Shown here one piece after another: positions 1-9,165 of a DNA stretch of 64,000 nucleotides. Both the position numbers and the translations under genes were made by a program. The stretch comes from Gammaproteobacteria bacterium. GTDB lineage: Bacteria; Pseudomonadota; Gammaproteobacteria; Pseudomonadales; Azotimanducaceae. The notes under the pieces were generated by a model. It ran no database searches, was not told the origin of the DNA, and was given only the letters and a program-made list of their open reading frames with translations. Each line of letters starts with the position of its first letter. Position 1 is the stretch's first letter. The stretch spans positions 62,001-126,000 of the forward strand of contig JAPPGA010000055.1 of assembly GCA_028821515.1 (NCBI GenBank), in the 5' to 3' direction.

Positions 1-2703
1 GTTACCACGGTGGCTTCACCGAGCCTGGTGCTGGTTACCGCCGGCAAGACCTACGCCGACATGCGGGAGGCCCTGGCAAGACTGGGCCTGGAATCGGATG
101 CGCAACTCGTTCGCGCCGGCATACGGCTCGTGAAGCTCGGCATGACCTGGCCGCTCGACAACGCACTGGTCCACGAATTCTGCAGCGGGGCACGGCGCGT
201 GCTCGTGATCGAGGAGAAGCGATCGTTTATCGAAGATCAGCTCCGGTCGATTCTTTTCGGCAGACCCGTCGAAATACTCGGAAAGCGAAGCCCCCCCGGA
301 CCTGCGTGCGACGAGGATGGAAAAGCCCAGGACGGGACACTGCTACCCGCCACGGGCGAACTCGATGTACCCGCCATTGCGACTGCCATTCGCGCGCTAC
401 TGCCAGCCGAAACGGATGCCAGCTACCTGGAAGAGATCGCACACCTGGCCAGAACCCTGCCCGGCGATGCGGGGCACTCGAAGGACACGCGCAAACCGGT
501 GTTCTGCGCCGGCTGCCCGCACAATGCCTCGACCCGCGTACCTGAAGGCAGCCGCGCGGCCGCCGGTATCGGCTGCCACTACATGGCGCAGTGGATGGAT
601 CGCAACACCGGAACGCCCACGCACATGGGCGCCGAGGGCGCGAACTGGATCGGCCAGGCCCCGTTCACCGACGAGAATCACATCTTTGCCAACATCGGCG
701 ACGGCACCTTCTTCCACTCCGGCATCCTGGCGATCCGCGCGGCTGTCGCCTCCGGCGCGAATATCACGTACAAGGTGCTCCTCAACGACGCCGTGGCCAT
801 GACGGGCGGTCAGCCAGTGGATGGTCCCCTGACGGTGGATGACGTCGTCGCGCAGGTCCGTGCGGAAGGCGTTGCCGCGGTTCGCGTGGTGAGCGACGGC
901 CCCGCCCGCCACCGCAGAGCCGGATTCCGGGTCGCCCCGCGGGATTCGCTGGACGCAGTGCAGCGCGAACTGAGAGCGACGCCGGGTTGCACGGTCCTGG
1001 TCTACGAACAGACCTGCGCCGCCGAACTGCGGCGCCGCCGCAAGCGGGGCCTGGTCGCGGACCCGGATATCCGCGTCGTCATCAATGACGCCGTCTGCGA
1101 GGGCTGCGGCGATTGCTCCGTGCAATCGAACTGCGTCGCCGTGGAGCCACTCCAAACCGAGTTCGGCGTGAAGCGCACCATAAATCAGACCGCATGCAAC
1201 AAGGACCTTTCCTGTATCGACGGATTCTGTCCCGCCCTGGTGTCCCTGGCCGGCGCGAGACTCAAGTCTCCGGACAAGGCGGACCACAAGCCGCTGGTAC
1301 CGCTACCCGTCGCCAGTTCGCCTGCCGCCAGCGTACTCATCGCCGGCGTTGGCGGCACGGGTGTCGTCACCGTTTCCCAGATACTCGGCACCGCCGCGCA
1401 CCTGGACGGCAACCATGTCTCGACGCTCGACATGACCGGACTCGCACAGAAGGGCGGCGCCGTCGTCAGCCACGTGCGCATCTCCCCCGCAGGGACGCGG
1501 CATCCACCTACCCGAATTCCGGCGATGGGTGCTGATACGTTGATTGGGGCCGACGCCGTCACCGCGGCCAGCATCGATGTACTCGGCCTGACCTCGCCGA
1601 GAACCAGCGTCATCCTCAATAGCCACCTCGCCCCGACCGCCGAGTTCGTGCTGCGGCAGCGCCAGTGCCTCGATTTCGGGAAACTCGAGAAGCGGCTGAA
1701 ACGCCGTGTCAGGCGCCTGGTGACCGTGGATGCCAATGCAGCGGCGAAAACCCTGTTCGGGTCAAGCACCTCCGCCAATGTCTTCCTGCTCGGCTATGCC
1801 TTCCAGGCGGGCGGGATTCCCGTTTCCCTCACCGCGCTCAAGCGCGCGATCACGCTGAACGGCGTTGCCGTCGAACAGAATCTGGCGGCATTTCACCATG
1901 GCCGGAACGCAGCACACCGGAGGGAATCGTCGCGGGCCGGATCAGCGGTCCGCCCGTCCGCATCCGGGGCGATGCAGCTACCCCGATCAACAGGCCTCGA
2001 CGATCGCATCGCCACGCGCAGCGCGTTCCTGAGCGAGTACCAGGACCAGGCGCTGGCAGCGCGTTACGAAGACCTGGTCAAACGAATCCGGACCCTGGAA
2101 TCACGCGTGAAGCCGGGGAGCAGGGCCCTGGCGGAGGCTGCCGCCGAGAGCTACTTCAGGCTGCTTGCGGTCAAGGACGAGTACGAGGTGGCGCGTCTTT
2201 TCACCTCGGAATCGACCGGCGCCGGGAGTGACTTCGCCGCCAAGCTGGACGCGCGATTCGAGCCCGGATTCAAGACGACCTTCTACTTCGCGCCGCCCGT
2301 CTTCACACGCAAAGGACCCACGGGGCGCCCGGCGAAAATCGCGGTCGGCGGGTGGATCATGCCGTTGCTGCGCATCCTGGCAAGATTGAGACGATGTCGC
2401 GGCAGTGTATTCGACCCGTTCCGTTACAGCGCCGAGCGCCGCCTCGAGCGCAAACTACTGACCGGCTTCGAGGCGGACATCCAAACGATCCTCGCCCGCC
2501 TTGACGCCACCAATTTCGACGCAGCAGTCGCCCTGGCGCGGCTGCCCGCTGCAATCAAGGGCTTTGGCCCCGTCAAGGAAGCGTCCGCAGAAGCCGCCCT
2601 CCAGCGCCGAAGCCTGTACCTGGCACAGTTGCACGCTCCCCCGGGCCTGTCACGGCCCCGGGAGTGTTCACGCGAGGCGAGCCCCGAAGAAGCAATCGCG
2701 TAG
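1..2703 (+). CDS. Indolepyruvate ferredoxin oxidoreductase family protein, 5' end cut by window edge
   Basis: Frame is open to base 1. Contains CxxC ferredoxin-like motifs (CAGCPHNAS, CEGCGDCS), a TPP-enzyme region (IGDGTFFHSG) and a C-terminal gamma-type domain (GVGGTGVVTVSQILG). Confidence 0.9.
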   Translation, partial: VTTVASPSLVLVTAGKTYADMREALARLGLESDAQLVRAGIRLVKLGMTWPLDNALVHEFCSGARRVLVIEEKRSFIEDQLRSILFGRPVEILGKRSPPGPACDEDGKAQDGTLLPATGELDVPAIATAIRALLPAETDASYLEEIAHLARTLPGDAGHSKDTRKPVFCAGCPHNASTRVPEGSRAAAGIGCHYMAQWMDRNTGTPTHMGAEGANWIGQAPFTDENHIFANIGDGTFFHSGILAIRAAVASGANITYKVLLNDAVAMTGGQPVDGPLTVDDVVAQVRAEGVAAVRVVSDGPARHRRAGFRVAPRDSLDAVQRELRATPGCTVLVYEQTCAAELRRRRKRGLVADPDIRVVINDAVCEGCGDCSVQSNCVAVEPLQTEFGVKRTINQTACNKDLSCIDGFCPALVSLAGARLKSPDKADHKPLVPLPVASSPAASVLIAGVGGTGVVTVSQILGTAAHLDGNHVSTLDMTGLAQKGGAVVSHVRISPAGTRHPPTRIPAMGADTLIGADAVTAASIDVLGLTSPRTSVILNSHLAPTAEFVLRQRQCLDFGKLEKRLKRRVRRLVTVDANAAAKTLFGSSTSANVFLLGYAFQAGGIPVSLTALKRAITLNGVAVEQNLAAFHHGRNAAHRRESSRAGSAVRPSASGAMQLPRSTGLDDRIATRSAFLSEYQDQALAARYEDLVKRIRTLESRVKPGSRALAEAAAESYFRLLAVKDEYEVARLFTSESTGAGSDFAAKLDARFEPGFKTTFYFAPPVFTRKGPTGRPAKIAVGGWIMPLLRILARLRRCRGSVFDPFRYSAERRLERKLLTGFEADIQTILARLDATNFDAAVALARLPAAIKGFGPVKEASAEAALQRRSLYLAQLHAPPGLSRPRECSREASPEEAIA

Positions 2704-2830
2704 CACCGACACCGCCCTACGCTGCCATGCGGCGGCAGAAATGCCGGCACTTTCTCACGCGCCAGACCTTAAGCGCCAGGCGCGTCAGCGGTCGGGAAGG
2801 CCCCGGGCTGAAGGCTCCCGGGCACCGGGG

Positions 2831-3100
2831 TCAGGTCCCCAGCTGTTCCGCGCCCTGGGGCGCACGCACCGACGCCAGCTTTCTCCGACCGTCGAGAACC
2901 GCCTCACGACGGCTTTCCATCCGGCCGTGAAGCTGGCTGATGCACGTGCTGCCGGTGGTGACGAAGAGGAATGGAAGAAGAGCGTGTACCAGGCAGGCCA
3001 CGCCCCCCGCCAGCATGGTGATGCCAAAACCCGCTGCCTTGACGAGGTGCTGCGGGTAGGTTTCCCCGGCCTCTCTCAGATGCTCGGTCAATGGATTCAT
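2831..3100 (-). CDS. Small membrane-associated protein, DUF6356-like
   Basis: 89 aa ORF with GETYPQHLVKAAGFGITMLAGGVACLVHALLPFLFVTTGS...LHGRM, matching the remembered DUF6356 pattern. Confidence 0.7.
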   Translation of the reverse strand: MNPLTEHLREAGETYPQHLVKAAGFGITMLAGGVACLVHALLPFLFVTTGSTCISQLHGRMESRREAVLDGRRKLASVRAPQGAEQLGT

Positions 3101-3261
3101 TCACACACCCGGGAGCTTGTCTCCGATTTGGAACCATATCCTAGAAAACAAGGAAATTGATTCCAAAATGCACGTATAGTTCCCATCGTGCACAGAATAA
3201 TTTTCTATATTTCCCCTCTTTACGAGAATGCCGACAATGGCATTAACCAAAGGAGTATCGA

Positions 3262-3723
3262 ATGGACCGTATCGACCTGAGAATCCTCGACCTGCTTCAG
3301 CACGATGCCACTCTTTCCACGTCGGATATCGCAGACGCCGTCGGACTGAGCACGACCCCGTGTTGGCGCCGGATCCAGAACCTGGACAAGGATGGCGTAA
3401 TCTCGCGGCGAGTGGCGCTTCTCGACCGCGACCACCTTAACGTCAGCGTCGACGCCTTCGTCGCCATTCGCACCGATCAGCACAACAAGCGCTGGCTGGA
3501 TGCCTTCGCAAAGTCCGTGGCCGCGTTGCCCGAAGTCATCGAGCTATACCGCATGAGCGGCGAGGTCGATTACCTGATGCGCGTCGTGGTTCCGGACCTC
3601 GCCGCCTACGACAGCTTTTACCTGCGCCTGATCCGGGAGGCAAGCCTGTACGACGTGAGCTCCAGCTTCGCGATGGAGCGCATCAAGTACACCACCGCCC
3701 TGCCGCTTACATATGCCACCTAG
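3262..3723 (+). CDS. Lrp/AsnC family transcriptional regulator
   Basis: N-terminal HTH (MDRIDLRILDLLQHDATLSTSDIADAVGLSTTPCWRRIQNLDKDGVI) and C-terminal RAM-like domain. AGGAG-type RBS just upstream. Confidence 0.93.
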   Translation: MDRIDLRILDLLQHDATLSTSDIADAVGLSTTPCWRRIQNLDKDGVISRRVALLDRDHLNVSVDAFVAIRTDQHNKRWLDAFAKSVAALPEVIELYRMSGEVDYLMRVVVPDLAAYDSFYLRLIREASLYDVSSSFAMERIKYTTALPLTYAT

Positions 3724-3741
3724 TGTCGTGTCACACGACAC
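3723..3741. terminator. Stem-loop between convergent genes, possible bidirectional terminator
   Basis: GTGTCGTG-TCA-CACGACAC is a perfect 8 bp stem starting at the last base of the Lrp stop codon. No clear T-tract. Confidence 0.4.
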
Positions 3742-3771
3742 CAGCCGCCAGCGCCTGGCAGCCGCCCGGTT

Positions 3772-4587
3772 CTAACTCGGCGTGCCGCCCTTCACGACGA
3801 TGCGATGCATGATGCGTTGCTCGTCATAATCCCGGACGGCGTAGTGCATCACCGAGCGGTTGTCCCATAGCACCAAGTCATCCAGCTCCCATCTATGCCG
3901 GTAGGTGAACTCAGGCCGGGTCGCGTGGCTGAATAGCCGGTACAGCAGCGCCTCGCTCTCCGCATCGGGCAAGCCGAGGATATACCTGGTGAAGTTCCCA
4001 TTGACGTAGAGAGCCTTGCGGCCGGTCTCCTCGTGTGTGCGCACGACCGGGTGCACCGAGTCCTCGACATCCGGGCCAAACACCTTGCCGGTGTGGAACG
4101 CCCGCAGCTCGGCAATACGTTCCCGGGTCTCATCGTCGAGCGTCGCATACGCGAGGTGCTGGTTGGCGAATGCCGTATCGCCTCCTGAAGAAGGCAGGCG
4201 CCTCGCGTGCAGGGCGGTGATGATCGGCGGCGTGGGGTGCCAGGTCATGTCGGAGTGCCACCCCCCACCAAACGGATGCACCCCACGGAAGAATGTGAAC
4301 TTGCGATCAGCCTTGCTCCCGATCCACTGAACGTGGTCGGTGTCCCGGTGTTTGGTCGCCGGATGCGTCAGGAGTTCGCCCCAGTGCCTGCCAAAGGCCT
4401 CCAGGTCGAGCGCGGACAGCCGCTGGCCGGGGATCAGCAGCAGGTGATACTCGAGAAGTAGTTCCCGCAACTCGTCGATGATTCCCGCGCTGGTGTTTCG
4501 CGCGAGATCCAGGCCTTCTACGCGCGCCCCCATGGCAACGCTCACGGGCGTGGATGGGAAGTTCAGTTCGCGAGCCGTTTCCGCCAT
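3772..4587 (-). CDS. TauD/TfdA family Fe(II)/2-oxoglutarate dioxygenase
   Basis: Motifs GGWHSDMTWHPTPP (HxD) and distal H/R (LVLWDNRSVMHYAVRDYDEQRIMHRIVVKG). Start chosen at MAETARELNF. Confidence 0.9.
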   Translation of the reverse strand: MAETARELNFPSTPVSVAMGARVEGLDLARNTSAGIIDELRELLLEYHLLLIPGQRLSALDLEAFGRHWGELLTHPATKHRDTDHVQWIGSKADRKFTFFRGVHPFGGGWHSDMTWHPTPPIITALHARRLPSSGGDTAFANQHLAYATLDDETRERIAELRAFHTGKVFGPDVEDSVHPVVRTHEETGRKALYVNGNFTRYILGLPDAESEALLYRLFSHATRPEFTYRHRWELDDLVLWDNRSVMHYAVRDYDEQRIMHRIVVKGGTPS

Positions 4588-4757
4588 GGTCAATCCTCGA
4601 TGCTGTTCCTGCAACATCGTGCTGGGTCTTGCACGGACCGTCAAGCGCGCGCACGGAGAACGCCTTACACCCCCGACGGCGTATGCGAAACCACCCGGCC
4701 GGGTCGAACCTGCTATGCTGCGGCCACCTCGCTTGGAACCTGGGCGACCTTCCCCCG

Positions 4758-5720
4758 ATGGCTATTTCGCTAGGCGTGCATCTTGGCCAACAGAATATTC
4801 CGATGCCGGAACTACGAGCCCTCTGGCGCAAGCTCGATGCACACGGCGTGGACTGGATTTCCTTGCGGGACCATCTCTACGAAGCACCGTTTGAAGGCGG
4901 CGGCGAGCCCCACTTCGAAGCACTGGCCGCCTTGGGTGCCCTGGCAGCGGAAACCACAAATGCCCGTATCGGTTGCCTCGTGTTTTACATCGGTTACCGC
5001 AACCCTGCGCTCCTGGCGAAGGCGGCGATAACGCTCGACCACATTTCCGGCGGGCGTTTCGAATTGGGAATCGGCGCCGGATGGCACGTCTGGGAAGCCT
5101 ACGCGTACGGCTATCCGTTCCCGGACATCGGCACTCGGCTGGACATGCTGGACGAAGCGGCCGAGGTGATTCACCGGATGTTCACCCAGGATCGGACGAC
5201 CTTTTCGGGCAGGCACTTCCAGGTCGACGACGCCTCCTGCCTGCCCAAACCCGCGGGACGGCGACTGCCGATCTGGATCGGTGGCCTCGGAGAACGGCGC
5301 ACGCTCGAAATCGCGGCGCGGCGCGCGGATGGATGGAATGCCGCGTATGTCAATCCCGAGGAGTATCGGCGCCTGAACAGCGTGCTCGATCACTGGTGCG
5401 AAGTGAACAAGCGTGATCCATCCGATATCCGTCGCGGCGCCAACGTGGCGTTCGCGCTGGCGATGAACGACTCCGGCGCCAGGATCGAGCGGCGAAGGCT
5501 CCTGGCGCTGGACAGCGGCCAGCGACTCGACGACGGGGCGCTGACCGGAACGCCCGATACCGCCGTGGAACAGGTGATGCGCTACGTTGAAGCCGGGGCA
5601 CAGGACATCAACGTCCTGCTGCAACCTCCCTGGGACGAGGATGCGCTGAACGCCTATCTCGAGGACGTAATACCCGCGGTACACCGGGAAACCGGGGCTG
5701 CGCCGCGCAACGTCCGGTAG
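4758..5720 (+). CDS. LLM class (luciferase-like) flavin-dependent oxidoreductase
   Basis: MAISLGVHLGQQN...ISGGRFELGIGAGWHVWEAYAYGYPFPDIGTRLDML; the track start at 4554 is an upstream extension. Confidence 0.88.
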   Translation: MAISLGVHLGQQNIPMPELRALWRKLDAHGVDWISLRDHLYEAPFEGGGEPHFEALAALGALAAETTNARIGCLVFYIGYRNPALLAKAAITLDHISGGRFELGIGAGWHVWEAYAYGYPFPDIGTRLDMLDEAAEVIHRMFTQDRTTFSGRHFQVDDASCLPKPAGRRLPIWIGGLGERRTLEIAARRADGWNAAYVNPEEYRRLNSVLDHWCEVNKRDPSDIRRGANVAFALAMNDSGARIERRRLLALDSGQRLDDGALTGTPDTAVEQVMRYVEAGAQDINVLLQPPWDEDALNAYLEDVIPAVHRETGAAPRNVR

Positions 5721-5732
5721 CCGCGCCTGAAC

Positions 5733-6194
5733 TTACGGTCTGACCGAACCGTCAGTGTGGGTGCGCTTGCTGTTCCATGGAGGTGCAGCCGGGAGGCGAA
5801 ACGGCAGCAGAGAGGGCCGCCTCGCCCCGGCCGGGTCCTCGGCGGTTTTCAGCCCACCGTTGCCTTTCAGGCGGCAACTGAAATTGGCCAGCACCGGGAT
5901 CATGGAGAACGCGGCAGCCACCAGGTACATCGACTCGTGTCCATGCCTGATCCAGTCTCCGCGCAGGTGCGGCACCATCTGGAAGAAGAGCGCGAAGTAA
6001 CAGAACATGGCGACAGTCGCACCTATGGCACCAAGCCATGCGACCAGGGGGCTGACCCTTGACCGCATTGACAGGAGCGCTACCAGCGCGCCGTATCCGT
6101 AAATGAGCGACCAGAGACCCGAATCGTCCTTGCTCAAGTAGCTCAAGGCAAGAACGATCAGCGCCACGCCAATCATCCCATTCACGTACCGCAT
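5733..6194 (-). CDS. Hypothetical inner-membrane protein
   Basis: Several hydrophobic segments (MIGVALIVLALSYL, LIYGYGALVALL, VAWLGAIGATVAMFCYFALFF). Start at MRYVNGMIG inferred. Confidence 0.6.
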   Translation of the reverse strand: MRYVNGMIGVALIVLALSYLSKDDSGLWSLIYGYGALVALLSMRSRVSPLVAWLGAIGATVAMFCYFALFFQMVPHLRGDWIRHGHESMYLVAAAFSMIPVLANFSCRLKGNGGLKTAEDPAGARRPSLLPFRLPAAPPWNSKRTHTDGSVRP

Positions 6195-6312
6195 ATGGCG
6201 TCCTTGCCCCTTCGCATCAGCGCTGGGACACAATACTCTTTAATCGCACGCGAATATTCAACCATTTGTTACGAATGGTGACACTCGCTGACGCTGCCAG
6301 GGGGCGCAGATG

Positions 6313-7116
6313 CTACGCCGCCGACCGCTCTGAAGCGCTCGCACGGGCCTTGCGCACGGTATCCCAGGCGGCCTTGATCTGCTGGGTGCGCTCGGTGGCG
6401 GCCCGCATCATCTCCTCGGGCAGTCCCTTCGATGCCAGCTTGTCCGGATGGTGCCGCGACATCTGCCGTCGATAGTGCCGCTTCACTTCGGCGTCCGACG
6501 CATCGGGCGATGCGCCGAGGGTCGCATAGGCGTTTTCCAGCGACATGCTCGAATCAGCATCGGGACCGGAGTGGATGCCCGATGCGATCAGGCGCTCGAG
6601 TTGCAGGTAATCCGCGCGGGACAATCCAAGGTGCGCCGCGACGTGAAGCAGGATCCGTCCTTCCTCGGCATGAATCCGGCCATCAGCAGAGGCGGCCTGG
6701 ATCTGGATTTCCACGAACATGCGGATGAGATTGGTCGCCCGGCCGCACTCGGACCGAAGTTGGTCGAGCACGTCGTCAAGGGGAAATCCCGTCCGCTTCC
6801 CTTCGTTGAACAGCGCCCGGGCGGCCGTGCGTTGCCGCCCGTCGAGACCGAGTTGATCCATCACCTGGTTGGCCAGCGCGATCTCGTCCGGGGTCACGCG
6901 TCCATCCGCTTTCGCGACATGCCCCATGACGCCGAACACAGCGGCGAAGAAAGCGAGCTGCACGCGCTCTAGCCGCGATCCCCCGGACTCCCCGACGCCG
7001 AGAGTCGCGACGGTACGGCCAAAACCCTGACCCAGGGCCGCGCCGAGCAACGCGCCTATGGGGCCACCGAGCATAAAGCCGAATGCGCCGCCCAGCAGCA
7101 GTCCCCACCAACTCAC
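6313..7116 (-). CDS. DjlA-like co-chaperone: glycine-rich N-terminus, TerB and C-terminal J domain
   Basis: J-domain LENAYATLGASPDASDAEVKRHYRRQMSRHHPDKL with HPD. TerB-like middle domain. Confidence 0.88.
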   Translation of the reverse strand: MSWWGLLLGGAFGFMLGGPIGALLGAALGQGFGRTVATLGVGESGGSRLERVQLAFFAAVFGVMGHVAKADGRVTPDEIALANQVMDQLGLDGRQRTAARALFNEGKRTGFPLDDVLDQLRSECGRATNLIRMFVEIQIQAASADGRIHAEEGRILLHVAAHLGLSRADYLQLERLIASGIHSGPDADSSMSLENAYATLGASPDASDAEVKRHYRRQMSRHHPDKLASKGLPEEMMRAATERTQQIKAAWDTVRKARASASERSAA

Positions 7117-7231
7117 GACGTCATTCCACCAATTGGCAAGGCCCGGTCCCGGCGCGCTCGTTTATCCACAGACAACCGCATCGTACACTAGTGACTTACA
7201 CACACCACGCACGAAAACCGGGGGCAGCAGC

Positions 7232-8107
7232 ATGGCATTCAGCGGCATCGAGAAAGCGAGATTCGGGGTTTCGATCTTCCCGACAGACTATGCCATCCAA
7301 CCCGTGGAACTGGCGAAAGCGGTGGAAGAGCGAGGGTTGGACTGCCTGTTCTTCCCGGAACACACGCATATTCCAACAAGCCGGGCGACGCCCTTCCCCG
7401 GTGGCGGGGACCTGCCGCAGCAATACTGGCGCGCCCACGACCCCTTCGTCGCGCTCTCCGCCTGCGCAGCGGTCACGGAGAACATTTCGCTTGGCACCGG
7501 CATCTGTCTCGTGATCGAGCGCGACCCGATCACGTTGGCAAAGGAGATCGCATCGCTGGACATGATTTCCGGCGGACGCGTGATCATCGGGATCGGTGCA
7601 GGATGGAACCGGGAAGAGATGGAGAACCACGGTGCCGTCTACAAGGACCGATGGAAGATCACCCGGGAAAAAGTGCTGGCCATGCGAGCCATCTGGACCG
7701 AGGACGAACCTGAATTCCACGGGGAGTTCATCGATTTCGACCCCATCTGGTCCTGGCCGAAACCCGTTCAGCCCGGCGGACCGCCGATCTGGATCGGGGC
7801 CAATTCCCGGTGGGTCTTCGACCGCGTCGCGGAGTACGCGGATGGCTGGATGCCCATCGGTGGTCCGGGGTCCGGAAACATGCAGCGCCTCGCAGCGGCC
7901 ATGCAGTCGAGAGGCCGCGACGTGGCAGACCTCGACCTCGCCCTGTTTGGCGCGCCCATGGATGCCGCGCAATGCGCCGGACGCATTGAACAGGGCTTCG
8001 ACCATATCGTTTTCGGCGCGCCGTCAGCGGATGCGGACACGGTACTTCCGCACCTCGACCGGGTTGCCGAGGTCGTCGCCGCTATCCGGGGCCAGGCCCC
8101 CGCCTGA
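7232..8107 (+). CDS. LLM class flavin-dependent oxidoreductase
   Basis: MAFSGIEKARFGVSIFPTDYAIQPVELAKAVEERGLDCLFFPEHTHIP...SGGRVIIGIGAGWNREEMENHG. ATG at 7232. Confidence 0.9.
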   Translation: MAFSGIEKARFGVSIFPTDYAIQPVELAKAVEERGLDCLFFPEHTHIPTSRATPFPGGGDLPQQYWRAHDPFVALSACAAVTENISLGTGICLVIERDPITLAKEIASLDMISGGRVIIGIGAGWNREEMENHGAVYKDRWKITREKVLAMRAIWTEDEPEFHGEFIDFDPIWSWPKPVQPGGPPIWIGANSRWVFDRVAEYADGWMPIGGPGSGNMQRLAAAMQSRGRDVADLDLALFGAPMDAAQCAGRIEQGFDHIVFGAPSADADTVLPHLDRVAEVVAAIRGQAPA

Positions 8108-8108
8108 G

Positions 8109-8666
8109 TCAGTCGGCCAAGCGTTCCAGGAGCGCCCGGTGTTCGGGCGCCAGTCGCAGCGACCGTGCGTGCCGCCGCGCAAGCGGTGACATCTTCGCCC
8201 AAGTCCTCTCCAGGATTTGCGCGACCTGTGCTGCTTCGCGCCGTTCCGCGAACCGGGGAAGCTCCCACTCCAGGAACACGAGGCAGGCGCAGTCCTCGAG
8301 CGCCTGTGCTTCCGGGTCCCGTCCCAGACCGCGCTTCTGCATCAACGCAGCCACTCGCGCGATGGTCGCGCCGCACACGCCGAACGACTCCAGCAAATCG
8401 CCGACGGCCTGTGCCTGCCGCTGCGCCGCATCGCGCCGCCATCGCAGGTAACCCTCGCGGCCCGGAGGAAAGTCCTTCCGAGGGTATCGCCACCGCTCGA
8501 AATGCTGCGCCCGGACCGCAATCTCGAGGTCCTCGGACGGCGGCTGGCGCACCACGCCTAGCCACGCCGTCATGCGCTCGGCATAATCGAGTTCGCGACC
8601 CGAAGGGTCATCCACGTGGCGGCGATCAATGGCGGCGATGACTTCGGTAAACGTGCAGCGTTCCAC
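8109..8666 (-). CDS. DUF4202 domain-containing protein
   Basis: FTEVIAAIDRRHVDDPSGRELDYAERMTAWL...AQHFERWRYPRKDFPPGREGYLRWRRD...LEDCACLVFLEWELPRF fits DUF4202. GTG start inferred. Confidence 0.75.
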   Translation of the reverse strand: MERCTFTEVIAAIDRRHVDDPSGRELDYAERMTAWLGVVRQPPSEDLEIAVRAQHFERWRYPRKDFPPGREGYLRWRRDAAQRQAQAVGDLLESFGVCGATIARVAALMQKRGLGRDPEAQALEDCACLVFLEWELPRFAERREAAQVAQILERTWAKMSPLARRHARSLRLAPEHRALLERLAD

Positions 8667-8669
8667 GGT

Positions 8670-9137
8670 GTGAACCCCAAGCGCCTGCTCATCGTATATC
8701 ACTCGCAGCGCGGCAGCACCGGGCGCATGGCGCAGGCCGTCTTCGACGGCGCCAGGGACCCCGAAATCGAGAACGTCGAGACCAGGCTGGTGCGCGCCGC
8801 TGACGCCCAACCCGAGGATCTCCTCTGGGCGCAAGGGCTGATCATCGGCACGCCCGAGAACTTCGGCTACATGTCCGGAGGAATGAAGGACTTCTTCGAT
8901 CGCACGTTCTATCCCGTCGAGGGGAAGATCCAGCCGCTGCCCTACGCGATCTTCATCAGCGCCGAGAATGACGGAACCGGCGCCTTGCGGGCGATTCGGC
9001 GAATCGCTCCCGGATATCCCTTCAACGAGGTGCAGGATCCCGTCATCGCAAAGGGGGAACTCACCGAGTCTCACCTGGCGCAATGCCGCGAACTGGGCAT
9101 GGCATTGGCAGCGGGTCTCGACGCGGGGATCTTCTGA
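8670..9137 (+). CDS. Flavodoxin/NAD(P)H dehydrogenase (quinone)-like flavoprotein
   Basis: KRLLIVYHSQRGSTGRMAQAV (FMN-binding loop) and IIGTPENFGYMSGGMKDFFDRTFY. Start may be GTG 8670 or ATG 8616. Confidence 0.82.
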   Translation: MNPKRLLIVYHSQRGSTGRMAQAVFDGARDPEIENVETRLVRAADAQPEDLLWAQGLIIGTPENFGYMSGGMKDFFDRTFYPVEGKIQPLPYAIFISAENDGTGALRAIRRIAPGYPFNEVQDPVIAKGELTESHLAQCRELGMALAAGLDAGIF

Positions 9138-9165
9138 AACCCGTCGGCACGACTTGTCGCGTCGG

